From contig OZ237759.1 of assembly GCA_965178125.1 (NCBI GenBank), forward strand, positions 124,001-188,000: a DNA stretch of 64,000 nt. Direction: 5' to 3'. This stretch comes from Bilabrum cf. latius. Lineage: Eukaryota > Bigyra: Bicosoecida > Bigyra > Bicosoecida. The position numbers and the translations under genes were made by a program. Under the pieces are notes generated by a model. It ran no database searches. It saw only the letters and a program-made list of their open reading frames with translations, and was not told the origin of the DNA. Every line of letters begins with the position of its first letter. Within the stretch, counting starts at the first letter, position 1. Positions 1-11,387 of the stretch are shown here, piece after piece.

Positions 1-1632
1 CCCCGTGCCGGTTGCCTTGCCCCTGCCCAGCCTCTTCTCCGCGACCTGCTTGTCAGCCAGGAAGCACTGCACCAGCCCGTCCGCATGCACCGTGTACTGG
101 TCCTGCGGCCCGTTGAATATCGCCGAGTTGTTCCTCATCAGCCGCACGTCCGCCTCGAGGTGGTCAAAGTCGCGGTACCGGCCCTTTTTCACGCCCGCCA
201 TCAGAGTGGAGAGGTCCATCGGTCGCTTGACCACCTGCCGGTAACGATCGCACACAGCCGGCTGGTCCGCCACCAGCTCCAGCACTGGCCTGGAGAAGCT
301 CCCGTGGGTGTCCCGCTTCCTCATCGCCTCGATGGCCCGCTCCATGGCGGCCCTGAGCTTGGCGCCGGCAGAGTCGCTGCCACCTCCACCACTTCCTCCT
401 CCTCCTCCTCCCTCCGCCTCGGCCGCGCGCACCAGCTTGCCGAGCTGCAGCGCCGCCGCAGTGATGTGCTGCGCCTGCGGCTTGGGCCTGCTGGCCAGCT
501 GCTCCACGGCAATGGCCAGCCCGAGGCAGGGGTCCTCCTTGGCCGAGGAGGGGTGCCCCTTGTCCTGCAGGTACAGGGGCAGCCAGGCACGGGCCGCGGC
601 GTACACGGGGCTCCTGGTGGCCTCCCACGCCTCGACCAGCACCTGGAGAACAGCCGCCAGGAGGGCGGGGTGCTCGGTTGCAACCGGCAGCAGCGGCTTG
701 AGCAGCGTGTCGCGCTCGCGAGGAGCACGGGCCGCGGCTCGTCGAGAGGCGGCCTGCGCGGCTGCAGTAGAAGCCCTGCGGCGAGGTGGAGGGACATAGA
801 GGGGGTGTGGCGGCGATGCGGTTGCTCGTGTGGGTGAGGGGTTGGGAGACGGAGGGGACTGCAACCAGCGCGGCGCGGCATGGGCAGCTGTGGACGGCAC
901 TCGCGGTGCAGGTGCTCACTGCGTGACGAGGTGCTCCTGATAAAAGGAGCCCAATGACTGCACCAATTTAGGGGTGCAGAGAGCCGGTTTCAACGCCTCC
1001 CCCACGATGCGGCGCACCGCGTCCGGGTGGGCGAGGAGCAGCCTCCTCCGGGCCAGGGGCGGGAGCTTCGCGAGAAGGTCTGAGCGCTTTGAGATGGCCT
1101 TTTGTAGGGAGCTGGGGAGAGAGTCAGTGGCAGTCAGCGGCGCTGAAGGCGGCAGCAATCGTTGCAGCAGCGCCCGCTCGGCCTGAATAGCTCGAGGCAG
1201 TCGCAGAGGCAACAGATATAGCAGCAGGGACATCACCACGGGCTCCTCTAGCGATGCCGCCTCTCTCTCAATAAATTTTGAGCATTCCGACGCGACCCCA
1301 GCCATAGCACGCTGGGCATCAATGCCAGCGTATGCCAGCAAGGGGACGCCGTCCGCCATGACTGGTCGTCTCGGCAACACGATCGGACCTGCTCTTTCTG
1401 CCAGTGCTCTCGGGCCTTCGCGCTGCACTATAGATCGAACATTTTCAAACAGACGCCTTCCCGCCAGAACCCCAGCCGGTGGGGCGCTGGGATCCACGGG
1501 CGGCTGTGGCACTCTCCGGACCTTTAGTTGTGAGGCATTAGAGGCCCTACCCGCCTTGCTTGTTTCCGAAGCAGCCGGCTTGGGGGGAACAGACCCCCCG
1601 GTCGCGTCCTGCGCAGCCCGGGGGGCCGCCAT
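1..1632 (-). CDS. NELF-B-like protein with bromodomain (partial, runs off left edge)
   Basis: Seen: exon 1 from 1632 to 920, donor GTGAGC at 919, acceptor GCCGCAG ending at 776, exon 2 from 775 to the window edge in the matching phase (144-nt intron). Without that splice a TGA at 918-916 would end the frame. Exon 1 carries a segment with LEEPVVM and exon 2 one with DPCLGLAIAVEQLA; both resemble human NELF-B/COBRA1 (PVVMCVMKHLP, DPCHKFTWCLDA) in the same order. After a Gly/Ser linker (about 400-370) comes a clear bromodomain with VVKRPMDLSTL and an RNNSAIFNG segment (about 310-110). Known: NELF-B is part of the complex that pauses RNA polymerase II; bromodomains bind acetyl-lysine. Inference: a chromatin-linked pausing factor in the nucleus. 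The bromodomain call is firm; the NELF-B call is from remembered similarity. The start at 1632 faces the REI1 gene, with 159 bp between the two start codons. Confidence 0.65.
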
Positions 1633-1791
1633 TACGACGGCGGTCCGAGAAGCAGGGCGTGTTTAGCGGATTTGGGCATCGCCAACTTTGACTTCTATAG
1701 CGTGCAGTTTGGGATGAAATCGGATCAACCATTCGGAGCAGAAATAAACCGTTCTCTCGATTGCACTTCTTTCCAGGCAAGTATCACGCCA

Positions 1792-4035
1792 ATGCAGGCT
1801 CTTGCGGCAGCTGAATCAGCTGTACTTTCGCCAGAGGATGCAGACAGCTGCACATGCTGCACATGTAGCTTGAAATTTCCCAGCCATGACGAGGTACGGG
1901 CGCACTACCAAACAGAGTTGCACAAGTTTAACTCGAAGCGTCGTGGCGTGGGATAGCCACCGGTTACTGGGTAGGTCTTTGAAACGGCAAGACGGGCCGC
2001 ACTGGCGCGCGCTGCGGCATAGCGAGCCGTGCAAGAAGGTGCAACGAGGGATGAAGCGGCCGAAGCCGCGAAACTGGCAGCGAAGAAAGGCGCCCTGGCA
2101 CCCGTGCAGAAAGTGTTGGCGCCAGATGGCACCATGGTAGTTCCTGCTGGTCGCCGATGGCACTGTGAGCTGACTGGCAAGTCGTTTGCTTCAAGGCAGC
2201 AGTATGAGAATCACCTGAAGAGCCGAAAATACCGCGACGCCGCCCGTGCCGCTGCCCAGCTGCGCCAGCGAGCGGCTGCCGACCGTGCCATCGAGGGTGG
2301 AGACGCGGCGGCGGCGGTGGCAACCGCTAGCGGCTCGAGCACCTAGGCCACCGGCCCGTCCACTGCGCTCTCGCTGCTTGGGCCTAGCGCCAAGGCGACC
2401 GGACTGGGCTCTGCGGAGGCTCCTCTCGTGCCGGAGCCGCCGCGCATCCAGGTGCTGGCAGAGTCGCGGGCGGATGCCAGGCGCCGCGCCCGGGGACTTC
2501 CGGTGGGCCCCGAGGCCACTGCGTCGGGCGAGTCAGGGGAGGATCGCGAAGATTCCGTGCAAGGCGATGAGGATGAGGGGCCGGTGGAGGGGGAGGAGGA
2601 GGAGCTGTCGCTGCCTCCCGAGCTGGAGGGTATGACGGTGGAGAGCCATTGCATGTTCGACCTGCAGCCCGTGTACGGGGGGCTGCAGGGGCACCTCAAG
2701 CGGGCCCGCGAGAGGTATGGATTCCGGGTCCCCGACGCGAAGTGGCTGTCTGACCTGCCTGGCCTGGTGGAGTACTGCATGAGCAAGGCCCTGGTGGGGC
2801 GCAGGTGCCTCTACTGCGACCGGCAGTTCCACGAGTACCGGGCTTGCCTGTAGCACATGAGAGCCTCGAACCATTGCAGGCTGCCCGTGGACAAGCAGGA
2901 TGATGCGGGCATGGACGAGTACGCAGAGTTCTACGACTACGAGCAGGAGGACCCCGAGAGGGTGCGGGCCAGGCTAGAGAGGCGCGCGGGGAGGGCGGGC
3001 AGGGGGGTGGTGCTTCCCGACGTGCTGCGGCTCAAGTTCATGGGGGCGGAGGAGAGGTTGCAGGCCCTGGCTGCCATGCCCAAGGCCGTTCGGGACGCGG
3101 AGGCAGCTGGGAAGGGGAAGGGGAAGCTCACGCTGCTAGGGAGCGCAGGGGACAGCGTGCGGGCGGGTGACCCTGCTAGGGGAGCGAAAGAGGGGGAGGA
3201 TAGTTCAAAGGCGTCGTCTGCGGGGCGGGCAGGTGATTCCAGTGCCGCGGCAGGAGGGGCGGCAGCAGCTGCTGAGGGCGAGGCCGAGGCCGAGGGCGTC
3301 TTGTCTCTGCCCCCGGGCGAGGCCGAGGCTGCATGGATGTACGACTCAGACTCGGAGGGCGAGGGTCCCCCCGAGTTCGATGTGGAGCTGCTGGACACGG
3401 GAGAGCTGATGCTGCCGTCGGGCCGCGTGGCAGGGAACAAGGAGCACCTGGACGTGTACCGCAAGCGAGCACGGCACGGGGGCAGGTTGGACGCCCGCGC
3501 CAGGCAGATGCCCATCGTGGAGGCGCACGCCCGCACCCTGACGAGGATCGGTTTCGCGCGGGCGGACGCAGCGGCAGCCGCGCGTCAGTTTGCGCGAGAG
3601 GGGCGCGAGTCCCGGCGGGGCCTGGAGCAGGACGGCGAGGATGTGGCGGAGGAGGGAAAAGGGGCCGAGAGGGGGGGCAAGACTCGGGTGTCCTCGCGCG
3701 GGTCCGCTGCAGCCGCGGTGGATGAGGACGAGGTGGCCCGGGGGATGGCCCTGCTGCGGTCCTACCAGCAGGTGGGCGGGAGCGCTGTGGATGTGGACGG
3801 GATGCCCATGGCGGTGCGCATGCGGGGGCGGGGGACGGACAGCAGCGCGCTGGCCAAGTCCTCGGGCAGGGGGCTGGCGGCGCTGCGGAGGAGAGACCCC
3901 ACGGTGCGGCAGGCAGAGGGGCAGCGCACCCGCGCGATGGCCCGGAGGGGGAGGGACATGCTCAAGACTGGCATGACGCACAACGTGATGCAGGGCAGGT
4001 ACTTCCGGTCCCAGGTGGTGCAGTACGAGATGTGA
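1792..4035 (+). CDS. REI1/ZNF622 cytoplasmic 60S biogenesis factor, five in-frame UAGs
   Basis: Single exon of 747 codons ending in TGA, with UAG at 1954, 1972, 2020, 2344 and 2851. N-terminal C2H2 finger (CTCCTCSLKFPSHDEVRAHY) and the KRR-xx-PPVT stretch match REI1/ZNF622. A second finger has lost its cysteines (WHCELTGKSF, then YENHLKSRKY). A third finger region (CLYCDRQF, then a UAG, then HM) and the C-terminal LPSGR..G, LKTGMTHN and YFRSQVV motifs complete the family order. The family recycles export factors such as Arx1 and Alb1 from pre-60S ribosomal subunits in the cytoplasm. The protein is longer than human ZNF622 (about 480 aa) because of acidic and Ala/Gly-rich inserts. Upstream in-frame ATGs at 1672 and 1714 exist; 1792 puts the first finger near the N-terminus as in the family. 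Confidence 0.9.
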
Positions 4036-4144
4036 TGTGAGCTGAAGGATAGCTATGAAGTGATCGCGTCATTGCATTCAAGGGTAGAACTTGGTGGTGC
4101 GAAGGCAATGCAGCGGAGAAACTGGATCCAATCCCATCCGATGA

Positions 4145-4837
4145 TCACTGCCCGAACGTCTCCCCGCCACCCTGCAGGAAGTCCTCCTCCTAGGGTGTGC
4201 TCTTCCTGCCAAGCACTTCGTTGCGATGGGGATACCGGCCAAACTGTTCCAGCAGCTTCGTGTGCTTGTCGAGAAACGCGACAAGCATTGAATCCTCTCC
4301 TCCTGTGTGTTTCACCAAATCCAGCGTCAGGAATGCCTCTCGCATGATCTTGTGGTGGGCGATGTCCTCGGAGTGCTCGAGAGGCATCAGCGCAAATGCA
4401 GGCTACATTCCAGGTGACTGGTGCCACCAGCCCTTTCCAAGCCCGTCCAAGGCTACACGCAAAGCACGTGAATCTCCATCAAATGCCTTTGCTTGCTTCC
4501 TGTACGAGTTCCGCGTGAATTGATCGAGCATGATGATAAGTGCCAGGGCAGATTCTCTATCGGCTTCCCAATCTTCCAGGTAGTTACTTCCTGTACCAGG
4601 GTCCAGCAGCTTCTCGACAGCCTCGCCGAATCTCGCTCTGATCTAGTCGTCCGTCTCGGGTCCGCCCTAGAACCACATTTTCTTCATCTCGTACGAATTG
4701 GAATTGTAGTCGTCGCCGAACCAAAACCGAAGGACCTCCTATGGCTATACGTCCTCGGCTTCGGTGCTGAGCGCGGACGACGCCACAGACGCGCACGATG
4801 CAACTGTTCCAGCGGCAGTGAAGCAACTCCACTGCAT
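4145..4837 (-). CDS. DUF924 family protein, six in-frame UAGs
   Basis: Seen: 230 codons, no intron, TGA stop at 4147-4145, UAG at 4747, 4741, 4669, 4645, 4405 and 4192 (first base, minus strand). With UAG as Gln the whole DUF924 pattern appears in order: EVLRFWFGD, IRARFGE, LALIIMLDQFTRN, AFDGDSRAL, MPLEHSED, FGRYPHRN, LGRKSTP. Two UAGs flank a proline just before VLRFWFG, and another sits in the DD-x-IRARFG helix where bacterial members often have Glu or Gln. Under the standard code only a 65-codon scrap remains. DUF924 proteins are small helical proteins with no established reaction; I infer none. The first 35 residues are Ser/Ala-rich and could be an organelle-targeting extension. The gene is convergent with REI1 (109 bp apart). 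Confidence 0.85.
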
Positions 4838-5116
4838 TCGTCTGTATCGGACAAACCCACTCGCAGATCGCACAATTGTTTTGCTTCGCTGGTGTAGACG
4901 TCTCCAACGCTGCATATCGCAAATCAGCTGTAGCTCGCTCTAAATTTTGCGGTGGGTCTTGCCGACGTGTCTGTGGTAACAGACTGAAGTTACTAACAGT
5001 GTGGTTCGTTCGCCGAGTTCGTTCGGGTTCGCTCTGCAGACAAGCAATCCAACCCTGCAATAGGCGGCCATCTCTGTGCCCACTCAATCCGTGTAAAGGG
5101 ATTGCCAGGGTAACAT

Positions 5117-6379
5117 TCACGTCGAAGTGCCTCGTCCACTGGCCGGTGGCACGAATCGCACGGTGAGCGACACCCTGGCCCCTCTCTCGACCACATCCCC
5201 GGGCTTGCACCCAGCTTCCTCGCAGTTGGCGCACGGCCCGTCCAGGGACAGGGACAGGGACTCATCGTCGCCACCATCGCCGCGGCTTGCTGCTGCCCCT
5301 GGTCCGCTTGATGCACCACTTGTTTCCCCGTCTTCATCTACTTTCTCTCCTACACTGGCACCTGTCCCCGCCTGCCAGTGACCGGGCACAGTCTCGCTGA
5401 CCAGCGCCCGTATCCCGTGCAGCATGCCAGAGTACACGTGACCGGAGAAGACGAGCAGGGAACGGGGCCGCAACACCAGGCAGAACGACTCTGCCCTCTC
5501 CCTCGCCCTGTGCTCCGCCGTGCCCACCAGCCCGGGGGCTACTCGGGGAACAAACCGCATGATGGCGCTGCTGCCCAGCGACAGGATGGCCACTGCGGGG
5601 CGGTAGGCGGGCCCGTCCGAGTGCGGGAGGATGCCTTCCCCGGAGCGGTACTCGTTCACCAGCACGTGGTTGGGCACAGGACCCAGGCTTGCCACTGGCG
5701 ATGCTGCACGCGAGCCACTGCCACTGCCACTGCCACTGCCACTGGCACTGGCACCTCCCTGGCCCGTGGCATCGATGGAACTCGCTAGGCTACTGGAAGC
5801 AGCGGCGGCGCTGCTCGCCAGTGCCGGAACAGGGTGGGGTATGCCGGATAAATCAGTGCTATTATCCATGAATTTTCGATCTGGTGATGCACTTGCAACC
5901 TTGCAGCTTGGCTGTAGCACTCGCATTGCCCCGGCAGAATGCACCGCTCTCGCGACAGGCCGCAGCCACGAGGGCAGAGGCTCCTGCTCGCACAGGCCAA
6001 CGTCGCGCACCATGCCACCCCAATTTTGCAATTTCCTAGTTTTCAGTGTTACCCAACGCCGAGACGCGGTGTACTGCGGGTGTCTAGCAGCGCGCAACAG
6101 GCAAGTCTCGTCATCTTCGGACAAGGCGTCTGGAACGTACCACAGGCAGCCAAGCGCTTTCGGAGGAACCTGACTGAGTCGGCACATGTCAAGCGATGCA
6201 CATGATCCCGGAAACAGCGACATAGAGGGCCCAGGAACCTCCAGCCGTTCGTACGACGCATCAGGCCCAGTTGAAACAACGCGCTTGGTGCCCGTGCCGG
6301 ATGCACCTGCGGCTCCAACCCCTCTTTTGCCAGCGAGCAACTTTGCCTTTTCTGCTTCAAACATCTTTTTTAAATCCAT
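5117..6379 (-). CDS. ALKBH6: ALKBH6-like Fe(II)/2-oxoglutarate dioxygenase
   Basis: Intact 420-codon ORF, TGA stop, no UAG. The double-stranded beta-helix core is visible: VLVNEYRSGEGILPHSDGPAY carries the HxD iron ligands, SGMLHGIRAL the distal His, and RVSLTVRFVP the Arg that binds 2-oxoglutarate. The order and the PNHVLVNEY opening are those of ALKBH6 rather than AlkB or ALKBH1. Human ALKBH6 is 238 aa; the extra length here is a long N-terminus, an Ala/Ser/Gly insert (about residues 180-230) before the core, and an acidic insert between the distal His and the Arg. Substrate in vivo is uncertain; the family demethylates nucleic acids. It is transcribed the same way as the DUF924 gene downstream, with 279 bp between. 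Confidence 0.88.
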   Translation of the reverse strand: MDLKKMFEAEKAKLLAGKRGVGAAGASGTGTKRVVSTGPDASYERLEVPGPSMSLFPGSCASLDMCRLSQVPPKALGCLWYVPDALSEDDETCLLRAARHPQYTASRRWVTLKTRKLQNWGGMVRDVGLCEQEPLPSWLRPVARAVHSAGAMRVLQPSCKVASASPDRKFMDNSTDLSGIPHPVPALASSAAAASSSLASSIDATGQGGASASGSGSGSGSGSRAASPVASLGPVPNHVLVNEYRSGEGILPHSDGPAYRPAVAILSLGSSAIMRFVPRVAPGLVGTAEHRARERAESFCLVLRPRSLLVFSGHVYSGMLHGIRALVSETVPGHWQAGTGASVGEKVDEDGETSGASSGPGAAASRGDGGDDESLSLSLDGPCANCEEAGCKPGDVVERGARVSLTVRFVPPASGRGTST

Positions 6380-6605
6380 AATCCGCGAGGCTTGCTAAAG
6401 GCTCAATGACTTCGGTGACCGGCTGTACTAGTAGCACACTGGCAGGCCAAGGTGATGACGACTGGCAGTTGCAGTTCGGCACGGGTGCTCTGCAGCTTTC
6501 AGTGCGTAAGATTCGATTATGTATCCATGCAAAGTATGCGGGCGTGTACTGTAGAAATCTATGTGGCATGGACCTTCGTCTCGGCAAAAGCATTCTTTGG
6601 CTCAA

Positions 6606-8935
6606 ATGGGCTCACAATTCGGTGCGATGCTCGTCCGGCTCTCATAGCCGCCAAGGTTCGCTCGAATCGACAATTTGTTAGCAAACGATGGCTTCATTGG
6701 GCACAAAAAGTTCGCAAGGCGCTTCTTGCGCGATCACCAAGTGGTTGGTGTCGACAGAAAAGGTCGAAAGCGTGAGAGCATACAATTCCTCGGCACTTTC
6801 GGCATCGCTCGTGCTACGGTGGCGTCTTTCAAATCATATGGCCGCGATTTATGCCACAGAATTACACTGCAGGTAGAATGACAAGCCGAAATGACTCGGT
6901 TGATCCCCTCACGGTTCAGGTCAATGGCGAAAAGCTGCAGCAGGCCGTGCCGCTGCACGCGGTGCTGCACAAGCCCCCAGGCCTTCTCGTGACGGCTGCT
7001 ACCAACGAGGGCCCCACTGTGTTTGACATTCTTCCGGACTAGTGGCGCTACCGCACTCCGCCGCTGCACGCGATCGGCCGGTTGGACCGGATGACATCTG
7101 GGCTGCTTCTGCTCACCCAGAGCGGGGAGCTCACAGAGAGGCTGCTGTCCGAGCGACGGCGGGTGAGGCGCGTGTACGTGTGCCGCCTGCAGCGCCCCAT
7201 AGCACCTGGTGGCGCCGAGGTGGGCGCATTTGCGAGCGGAGCCCTGGAGCTGGTGGATGGGCACGTCTGCCGGCCGGCCAGGCTGGAGGTGCACCCTGAT
7301 GACCCGCACCTGGCGCGGGTGACTGTGTGGGAGGGCAGGTACCACCAAATCAGGCGCATGTTCGCGGCGGTGGGCAATCGCGTGCTGCAGCTGCGCAGGG
7401 TCCGGTTCGGGGAGCTGTCGCTGGACGGCTTGGGGCTGCGGGAGGGCGAGGCCAGGGCGCTAACTGCGAGCGAGCTGTACGCGCTGCTCCTGTCCACCGA
7501 GAGGAGGAGAAGCAACCCAAGACTGCTGCGGCAGCTGGCGGCCATGGAGGATGCAGGGGCGCTGGGATCTACGGGGACGGTGCAGGCGCTGGGGACAGGC
7601 ACGGAGGACGCGGGTGCCGCGCAACTGGCCGCAGCAGCTCTGCTGCAGGAGCAGGGACAGGGGCATGGAGACCGGAATGAGGATCATGGTGCATCGGTGC
7701 ATGCACTGGCGGCTGGCTTGCTGGGCTCCTCCGCGAACGAGGCGGGTAGAGTTGGCCTGGAGCAGTCCTCTGGGGCTCTGGCGGTGCGTGAGGGCGTTGG
7801 GTCTGGGGCTCTGGCGGACTAGTCCGTGGGCCATGGGCAGGACACGGAGGGCGACAGCAAGGCAGTACTCGGGGCTGGCGTGGTGCTTCCTAGGTTCCAG
7901 AGACAGACACGCACGAGACAGGCGAGTCAGGCGCTCGCAGGGCGGCAAGGCAGAGCCGGGGCATCCCCTGGTGACAGCGACAGCGAGGTTGAAATGAAGG
8001 GTGCGTCCGAGGCCGAGCGGGACAGCGACGGGGGGCATGGCAGCGATCGCAGCAGACAGGAGGGTATGGGGGTCGCAACAGGGCCGGGGTCTCCCATGCG
8101 CCAGTACCTCGTGGACTAGGGGGCATTGCCTGATGGTGCCCAGGTCCTGGGCGAGGACGAGTTGGCGGAGGTGCTGCGGTCCCGAGCCGAGCACCGGGAG
8201 GAGAGTCTGCTTGAGGGGGATGAGGTCGTGCAGGGGAGCGAGGAGCTGCTCTGGGAGCTGTAGCTTCTGGCGGCGAAAAGAGCGGATAAAGTGAGTGGCA
8301 CGACGCGGGGCAGGAAACGAACGAGGAGAGGACAGCAGATGCAGCGCGGCTCAGGCATGTCCGAGATGGGCGCAGGAGCTCACCATGGTGCACGTTCCGA
8401 CGATGTTGCGGCTGGTATTCTGCAGGGTGCATGGACCAATGACGACTCCACGGATTTGGGTGGAAGTGACATGGAGGATAGTGATAAGGAGGGCTTCGGG
8501 AGGGATGGGAATGTCATTGGTCACGATGAGTCGTGGGGCAGCTTGGGAGCAATGCATGGGGGCGGTGACCTGGGGGCCGCACATGGGAGACGCAGGGGGG
8601 ATGCTCCGGTGGGGCTTGCTTCCATTCAGATGGATCGGCAGAGGGGTGTCTTGCTCAGTGAGGATGAATCGGAGGGCCAGCCGGCACTTGAGCATCATGG
8701 ACGGCAGGACAGTACAGTCGTCGGAGACCCTAGCTCCGCGGAATCCTGGCAGGAGATGGCCGACGTGCATGGTAGTGAACACGAGAGTGCAACAAGCTCA
8801 CCGGACCTCTCGGATGATCTGACCGACTACTCCGACTATGGACCTGTCGAGGAGGTTCCAGAGTCTGTTAGACGAAGGATGGTTGGCGGCAGGTCGGGGC
8901 AGAAAGACCTCTACGGCTCTCAAGGACGCATGTGA
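6606..8935 (+). CDS. RsuA/RluB-type pseudouridine synthase with long acidic tail
   Basis: Exon 1 6606-6771, intron 6772-6872 (GTGAGA...TGCAG, 101 nt), exon 2 6873-8935, TGA; 742 aa. Exon 1 encodes an S4 RNA-binding domain (RIDNLLANDGFIGHKKFARR), which continues across the splice to VQVNGEKLQQ. The catalytic motif is HAIGRLDRMTSGLLLLT with the family's active Asp, followed by RVYVCRL, WEGRYHQIRRMFAAVGN and LRRVRFGEL. UAG codons: 6645, 7040 (in LPD-x-WRYR just before the catalytic motif), 7820, 8117, 8261. The last three lie in a low-complexity, Gly/Asp/Ser-rich C-terminal tail of about 430 residues not found in bacterial RsuA (231 aa). The synthase domain is therefore certain and the tail less so; no intron or stop separates them. 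Inference: rRNA modification, perhaps in an organelle. Confidence 0.82.
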
Positions 8936-9042
8936 GACCTCCACAATCCATATTGCATCGCTATCGTTTGATAGGTTATAATACACGGGTATACCCCTCC
9001 GTATAGACAGGATCCGGGATATTTTGCTGCAGAAGGTCGGAT

Positions 9043-11196
9043 TTATTTTATGGGTGGACATGCCAGCTCCCACACTTCAACCCAGGCACTGCTCTCCTCG
9101 TCGTTGGCTGGATCTCCCGACCACACTGCAGAGCCCAAGTTGTGAGGAAATCTTGCACTCCGTACCAATCCGCGGGACTGCAACCAATGCTTTCCAGCGC
9201 CTCCTCGCCCTTCCACGAACGACTCAAAGACAAGCACGTGCGTCGGTCTCGCAGCCATCACGAGAGCCCCACCTCTTGTGCCGCCATCCACGGAGATTGA
9301 ATTGCAGGACGGCAGCAGACCCGCGGGCTGTGAGAGCTGGCGCTCGTCAAGGGCGAACTAGCTATTGCCGTTGGCCGGTATTACGGACGGCGGCATTCCA
9401 TCGACTGGCACCAGGCCCTGTAGCCTTGCAGCTTCGCGCAGCATCACTGACCGAGGCATGCCTGAGCATCGCCCCACCTCCCACGCATCCAAAGCGGCCA
9501 CACCATCCCGCACAAAGGCCTCCGACAGGCTCTTCGTATCCAACCGTGCCTCTGGTCGACAGTCCAAGTACGCAGCCGGGACAGGAATGTGCAGCACCGA
9601 GTACATTGGGGCGCAATGGCACCCACATAAATAGAGCACCGAGGCCACGGGGGCGACACTCGCAGGCTCGTGGCCACTGGCTTCGCTTGGAAGCCGCCAC
9701 CGACCTTCCTTGACACCGCTCGATATGCGGGCAGATATGTGCTGCACTGCCGCGACTGGTCCCCGCTAGTGCAGCTGGCCAAGTGTAAGGAACATTACGC
9801 AGTTGATAAACGCACCGAGACCCAAGATACACGCCGCTGCCACTGCGTAGCTCTCCCGCGCGCCCTCGCGGCGCTGCTACCTCCGGCCTACACGCGGCTC
9901 GCAGGCTTTGCACAGACCTTCCGCTGCAGCCTGTACTCCGTGTCCGATACAAGGCATGAAGAACGGAACTAACGGCAGGAGAAATCTGTGCTCCTTGTGT
10001 GCGCCGAACGAAAATACAGCCACTGACAAGAGGCCAACCACGAGCAGCACAAGCCCCTCGCTTGAGGCACACCGCCACAGCAGCTCCATGCAGCCGGCAC
10101 GCCGGCCACCGGCCGAATGCCTCCGCCACAAAGCCCACACGCCAATTGGAAGCGCGAGAACAGCCGGTCCAAGCACCGGGGGCAGCCCCTGCAGCCAGTA
10201 CCAGGCGGGCCCGTGCTCCCCGTACAGCCTCCCCAGGCCCCGAACCATGTTGAACGAAATGAAGTTCCACAGTGGCAAAGGAAGGGCTTCAAGGGACTCA
10301 TCTTCCCTATTATAATCATCAGGCAGCGCTATCGACGCGTTTGCGCCGGCCTACATTCGGGCAGCCGGGGACGAGGCCGGGGCCAGCGCAGCGTGCAGCA
10401 CCGTCTCGGCTGCGGCCAGACCGAGCATGCCCACAGCGAGCCATGGTAGGACGTCTGCCAGCAAGAAAGACAGCGATCGATGCAGGCCGTGCTGCATCCC
10501 AATGCGGACCACAAGCAAGAGCCCCAGGAGTCCGATGGGCACCGCAGCCGTGGGTCGAATCCAGCACGCCAGGCACGCCAGCACCAGCACAAGCGGGAAC
10601 GGCAGGCGGTTGCTCGACGCTGTGGTGCGGCTCAAAGACAGCGCGGGCCAATGAGCAGCGCAGGCCGTCACCAAAGCCAGTTCAATCGAATTGGAGAACG
10701 GCCTCAGCCCTGCAAAGCCAACGAACCAGCACGTCAACCAGGCAGTCCACGCATGCCGATACGCTGAGCCGGGCACTGGGCGACCCCGCTTGAGCAGCTT
10801 GTCAACTTGCAAGTCTGTCCCCGTCATCAGCACAGCATGGACGATTTTTGGAATACATTGAATAACGTAGGGAGAATCTACCCCCTGCGTCGGACATGGG
10901 AAAGGAAGGCGGAGTGCGAGCACCGTGCATCAACAAGTCTGCGTGCCACTTCATACCAAGCAGACTCTCCTCACCAACAATCGAGCGATAAAAAAGAAAG
11001 GTACATATATAATGGGGTGCAGCCAGCTGCGGATTCGAGCATGGGGCTACCATTCCCAGGTTAGTTCTCCATTTCCAAACACAACCGAGTGCGCAACTTC
11101 AGGACCTTGCCAGAATTCATCTGGGTTGAAATGAGACCAGATTGCAAGAGACATGACACATCGAAGCATTAATAATATAATTCCGTAGTTCTTCAT
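9043..11196 (-). CDS. PIGB: GPI mannosyltransferase III (PIG-B, GT22), four UAGs
   Basis: Exon 1 11196-10975, intron 10974-10885 (GTGAGG...GACGCAG, 90 nt, phase 0), exon 2 10884-9043, TAA; 687 aa. Family landmarks in order: NPDEFWQGPEVAH with the luminal DE pair, ELTWEW, a UAG then PHARIRSWLHP, RPTA, PLWNFISFN, GPAWYWLQGLPPVLG, GAHKEHRFLLPLVPF, and CHCAPMYSVLHI in the C-terminal part. This set matches PIG-B better than ALG9, ALG12 or PIG-Z. UAGs (first base) at 11049, 10353, 9879 and 9360; the first sits directly after TWEW. PIG-B adds the third mannose to the GPI anchor in the ER membrane; many hydrophobic segments agree. About 30 residues before PLWNFISFN are extra compared with the human protein and may be a small unspliced insert. 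Convergent with the pseudouridine synthase. Confidence 0.87.
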
Positions 11197-11387
11197 GGTA
11201 CCTGTAGCGAGTATTGCCGCGCGCTCGGGACTCGACAGCAACGGCCCGGGACCGATGGCGGAACCGCCGGCGAGTTCGCGGCGACTTTCCTTTCTTTGGC
11301 TATTGTTGCTCTATTCCGGCCAGTTTTTCTGGCAAATAGCGGTCGAGAGCTCAAAACATCTTTCGCGCTCAGGCATTGCAATTTGAG

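Noticed and set aside
164-919. Long ORFs on both strands at 85-919 without TAG
   Set aside because: They are shadows of the GC-rich bromodomain exon in another frame.
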